A DNA stretch of 36,547 nucleotides. Origin: Herpomyces periplanetae (Eukaryota > Ascomycota > Laboulbeniomycetes > Herpomycetales > Herpomycetaceae). This document shows positions 32,717-36,547 of this stretch, piece by piece. A program made the translations under genes and the position numbers. Below the pieces are notes generated by a model. It was given only the letters and a program-made list of their open reading frames with translations. It searched no databases and had not been told where the DNA came from. The DNA lies in NCBI GenBank assembly GCA_009733715.1, contig WMKJ01000121.1, positions 1 through 36,547 on the forward strand. Reading direction: 5' to 3'. Numbering within the stretch: position 1 is the stretch's first letter; each line of letters starts with the position of its first letter.

Positions 32717-34246
32717 TCGGCCAAGTTACCGTTTGTGAAAATGTGTTTTCGGCTTCAACTTAGAAAATATCCCTTCTGTTACGGTAATAATATGTATATA
32801 ACTTCTTCATTATAAGTAGCGGTTCGCCCTGAAATGGCAAACCTTGTACTAAATTAATGGTAGAAATCTCAGTGATAGCTTCAATCTATACATGAGCATA
32901 TATATATTAAAACTTTGTGATGGACAATCTCATATTCCTATAAATTTTCTTAAAATATTTATCCGCTAAACATAATCCGTTTATAAATATTTTCGTGCAC
33001 TTTTACCTTATCAAATGTTCATGTGTTCAATACTGCTTCTTTAATTCAGTAGGGGTTTTTTTTGGTGTTATAAGTATTGAGTAGTGTATCTAAATTTTAG
33101 GTGTCCTTTTTTTTTAATGTATCTACTAGTAACAGTTTACATGAATTTTTAACTCTTCAATTCAAGTATTATCCTACATTATTATTTTTTGGTTAAGCGT
33201 TACTTAATGCCAACACCATTAAAAACTATTGCACGTAAATCAGTTACTTACAAGAGACTGAACCAAAAACATTTTGGGCGGTTGAGCGGCACAAATATCA
33301 CGGTACTGTTTGGCAGTAAAATGTAATTTTGAATATCTATTTTGCCTCAACATGCCAAAAGCCGTTCACCTCTAATTAATCCATGAAAAAGGTTTTGGAT
33401 ACCGAGCCAAACGTCAAATTCTCGGTACACCGACTTATGATATAGAGAGACGGTGTAGCATATTGGAAAAGCACCAGACCTTTTGACCTCAAAATGTAGT
33501 TTTTTCTGTAGTGCTTTTGGCGGAAAACTCCTTTTGCTAACATAGTAGCATATACACCTTTTAGGGCATGAAATGATATACAAGTCTTTTCGTTTTACTG
33601 CGCATACCTGCATTTCGTGCAGCAGTATAGATTGTAAAATCACTTAACAATTTATTTCTATACGCATTGGCAACGCTTATGCTATAAATCTTTTTGGAAG
33701 AGTAGCTTTTTAAAAAGTATCCATAGTGTCACTTTTACTTTGCCTATGCGTCTCTTGCTAATAGGTTAGTTTAAGTTTCAACTCACAGCATAAGGGATGT
33801 TAAATTCCAACACAGTTACGCATGAACTCATTGGAAGGCAGCATTAACTGTACATGAAATATTAGACTAGTCGCTACCAGAGTAACTGATGAAACTCACT
33901 GTCATGGGACTGTAATGACTAGGATTCAATATCTCTTTTAGGGTATTCTCTCTAGTCCAATTACTCAAAATCTTGTTCATATCCTACTTGTGTCAAAGAA
34001 TCCAGACCTAAAATATGCGATAAATTGAATAATTTTTTCCAATCAATAAACCTTCCACATTCCAAATCGGTTTAATGATGGTTTTTTTTACAGCTTCGTT
34101 TAATTCCCCAGATATGAAATATTTCATTGTACATTCAGTCTTACAAGTTTTGATTTCAGACCCTATTTATCTTAAATTTTTCCAAGTCTAGATTATGGTA
34201 TTTAACTTTCTGCACATTTCAACTTTTATCAACGGCCTTCCTGCAT

Positions 34247-34349
34247 CGGAAACTTGAATAAATATGTCAGTTTTACAGATATTCTCTCTCTGATCAATGA
34301 TACAATGTTGCCACTGTTAGATCTACGTATATGAAAGATTAAATTTCAT
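34247..34349. repeat. Diverged repeat, copy 1
   Basis: It starts CGGAAAC, shares TGTCAGTTTT and nearly all of TGTTGCCACTGTTA with copy 2, and ends near TTTCAT. By eye the two copies are about 60-65% identical over about 105 nt. On the minus strand the shared frame reads SGN, then KLT and F-x-FP. Confidence 0.5.
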
Positions 34350-34838
34350 CCCAACTTACACCCTTACTGTCTACGAAATGATACTGGACCTACTTTATAC
34401 AAGGTTATTGTGAACTAAAAGGATTTGGATTTTTATTCGTTCTGGAGCCTCAGACCTCCAAAAAATGTCTTATCCCCCGACACCACATATCATCTTGGTC
34501 CAGATGTCAGTGTTGGTATAGTGAGCCCCGTTTTCTCGACTTTCCCTGAGTCCAATTGTGCTTAAACTCTCTAGATGCCCTTCATATATGTCTGAGCACT
34601 CGCTCTCAAATTTAGGGACCATCGAACAAATTATCTCGACTAATAGTTCTTTTCACATGCTGCCAAACATCTGATGATAGTCATTTACAACTTCAATATA
34701 CTACCCAATGCGGTAATCTTTCGTTGCGATTGTCAATTTTGTTGAATTTTACTTCGCTCTTTGAAAGCACCGTTCTTCCTACCGTCAATTATCACGTGAT
34801 TCCACATACGTTTTCTTGAAAATTAGTTTTTCCGGTTC

Positions 34839-34942
34839 CGGAAACGTAAATATCTTTGTCAGTTTTGATCGTACTTAAGCTCTGGTTGAGAATTCGGTGT
34901 TTCCACTGTTAATTGTATCTATATGGGGAGTTTGAAATTCAT
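34839..34942. repeat. Diverged repeat, copy 2
   Basis: It matches 34247-34349 in order and orientation: CGGAAAC, TGTCAGTTTT, TGTTTCCACTGTTA, then TATATGGGGAG and ATTCAT. A weaker third relative may start at about 34505 (TGTCAGTGTTGG). Confidence 0.5.
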
Positions 34943-35231
34943 ATTGAATTCGTCATCAATCATGAAGTGAAGCTGAAATGTTAAACTTTGCTTGCGATAC
35001 GGTGTAATTTACTCGGTGCAACATGTCACAATATTGTGTAAAACTATTGCGACTACAACCACAATATCAAACCCGTTGTCCTATTCCACTAGAATAGGTA
35101 TGGCACGATAATCCTCCAGATGAGCTACAATATTCTTTGGAGAAATCGCCCAAACGCAGAACAAAATGGATTGTTCAACAAGTAACACTAGCTTTGCAAG
35201 TATCACTATAAAATGAAAGCGAGAGCGAGTA

Positions 35232-35249
35232 ATATTGTATATACAATAT
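35232..35249. repeat. 18-bp AT-rich perfect palindrome
   Basis: ATATTGTATATACAATAT is its own reverse complement. It sits in the gene-poor tail, close to a change toward purine-rich composition. No function can be assigned. Confidence 0.8.
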
Positions 35250-36547
35250 AAGTACTACGGATGCGGCATGAGTAAAAGAAGGGGCAGGAAAGGTGTTCTA
35301 GCCCAAAAGGAGAGAAAGTCCTGTGCCGTAGATCCTGGGGAAAAAGAGAAGCGCTGCTGGATGGAGGAGGCTGCTCTTCTTCAACTCACCTTTAGCTCTT
35401 ATTCAAGACCCAATAAGATTTTTCACTGTATTTTACCTCCGAAGTAATATATTTGTGTAGTAGACCCTATCCATAAGTGAAGAATACGGTCATGATATCA
35501 ACGCGATACTCCTCTTTTGCTTCTAGTGGAGTGAATGATGAGAAAACCAATTGTATGAATGGCGAAATATTCCAACGCAGGCTAGAGAACGAACCAATAG
35601 GGGACAGCAAAAGAGTAGAGACATTGACTACAGAAAATAATCTAAGCTTAACATAGAACTTGAACCACAATAAAAAGGTCAAAAGAAAAATATCTGCAAA
35701 ACTAATTACAGGAGTGAGTTAATTCGATACAATCTAGGGATTGCACAAAGGGAAGAAGTATACCCAAAGAAGTAGTTAAGATAACAAATAATACCAATAC
35801 CAAAGAAGTGCTGAAAAATTATACGGAAAGAAATAGGAAATGAGCTTATCAGCTTTAGGAGAAAAAAACATGAGGAAAAAGGCAAGTTGTGTCTATATAG
35901 CTAAGATTTCGGAAATTTGCGACTGTTAGATCAACTCAATTCTTACTCTCTCTAAGCTAACTGGTTGGGGAATGCTATGGGAATGAGTAATATTTTAATT
36001 GAGAAGTGCGCTATAGTTGTCATTCGCGCTAAGTAGCCGCTGAGGATAGGATGATAAAATCAAACAGACTGTTTATCCAGGCAGTGAAATTCGTGTATTG
36101 CTGTAAGGGATGGTCGGGCAACTGTGTTGCTGTCAATCAGAAAATTTAATAGTGTGTATCAAAGAGCAACTACTGTAAATTGGGAATCAGATTTAATACA
36201 AATTAGTTGAACAACGAGAGAGTTACAGATAAAAACACGGAAATTAACATGGGATAGCAATGTAGCTATTGGTTAATGTTTCCGTAGAGATTTAGTGATT
36301 TAGTGTGGTATCTGGGAGACAGGATCGAGTTTTGTTAGAGTCGTAGCATTTACGCAATGTGAAAGACTCTACAGTATGCCTAGTAATTATAAATTGTTTA
36401 GCATATCACATTTTTATGTGCCTTTCAGTGGTCCGATTGCATTGAAAGTTATAGAGATACTCTTTACTTGTCTACATGATTATTTTCGACATTTCCAGGC
36501 AACCGGACAACTTACATAGTATATATGGCATCTGCTCCAACGTAGTG

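Larger units (their letters stand above)
32717..36547. other. Gene-poor AT-rich tail with diverged repeats
   Basis: No supportable complete gene. Unlike the leader regions, strand composition is balanced and AT-rich with several T runs (about 33054, 33107). Short open segments of 30-60 codons occur on the minus strand (33643-33347, about 34660-34450 and about 35215-35085) without recognisable domains. Two related segments (34247-34349 and 34839-34942), an 18-bp palindrome (35232-35249) and a CACGTG (34793-34798) were noted. From about 35250 the plus strand becomes A- and G-rich. It may hold decayed gene copies or an unrecognised old element. Confidence 0.4.

Noticed and set aside
33455-33500. 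tRNA A-box-like TAGCATATTGG followed by a TTTTGA loop-like stretch
   Set aside because: No B box (GGTTCGA type) follows, the anticodon stem does not pair, and part of it belongs to a 7-bp inverted repeat (33426-33432 with 33451-33457).
33347-33643. 98-aa minus-strand ORF
   Set aside because: It has no start context, domain or splice support, and is AT-rich with mixed composition; kept only as an open segment in the tail region.
35235-35447. Plus-strand ORF containing AVDPGEKEKR, recalling the D-P-G motif of TnpB/Fanzor nucleases
   Set aside because: Only three residues match, the rest of the RuvC-like fold and zinc motif are absent, and no flanking ORF continues it.

Overview
The window looks like nuclear DNA of a filamentous fungus, most likely an ascomycete (Pezizomycotina or an early-branching relative). 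The signs are spliceosomal introns of about 60-160 nt with GTAAGT-type donors and CTAAC/CTGAC branch sites, an eIF4A that closely matches filamentous-ascomycete eIF4A as I remember it, a fungal bZIP ending in a conserved KVRCYGFG-type domain, and an F-box/JmjC fusion. Genes are spaced by 0.2-4 kb and base composition is moderately AT-rich. No prokaryotic, viral or recognisable transposon gene was seen.

Layout, left to right. 154-2580 (-): fragmentary multi-exon gene for a probable integral membrane protein. 2581-6173: intergenic. 6174-8594 (-): large disordered protein with an interrupted thioredoxin/SH3BGR-like fold. 8951-10815 (-): bZIP transcription factor with two coding exons and a small uORF. 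11750-12094 and 12106-13011 (+): a 114-aa orphan ORF only 11 nt ahead of a FAHD1/FMP41-type acylpyruvase. 13185-15224 (-): coiled-coil/basic protein of unknown role, convergent with the acylpyruvase gene. 17060-18618 (-): complete four-exon eIF4A. 20091-21695 (+): F-box plus JmjC protein, divergent from eIF4A. 21955-23944 (-): serine/proline-rich orphan with two exons. 27644-30791 (+): PDK1/Pkh-type kinase with a C-terminal PH domain. 31940-32716 (-): predicted small secreted protein with three exons. 32717-36547: gene-poor, AT-rich tail with diverged repeats and short open segments, resembling an accessory or decaying region.

The genes do not form a pathway. They are mostly housekeeping or regulatory: translation initiation, kinase signalling, transcription, hydroxylase/ubiquitin adaptor, and 2-oxoacid metabolism. 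The most notable features are regulatory. Long kilobase-scale polypyrimidine upstream regions lie on the sense strand of many genes, so strand composition flips between divergent genes. uORFs sit right before the bZIP and PDK1 starts; the second PDK1 uORF overlaps the PDK1 start codon. There is an 11-nt intercistronic gap before the acylpyruvase, and a G10 tract inside the PDK1 coding sequence. All exon models were made by eye from splice consensus and reading frame; no search or RNA data was available.
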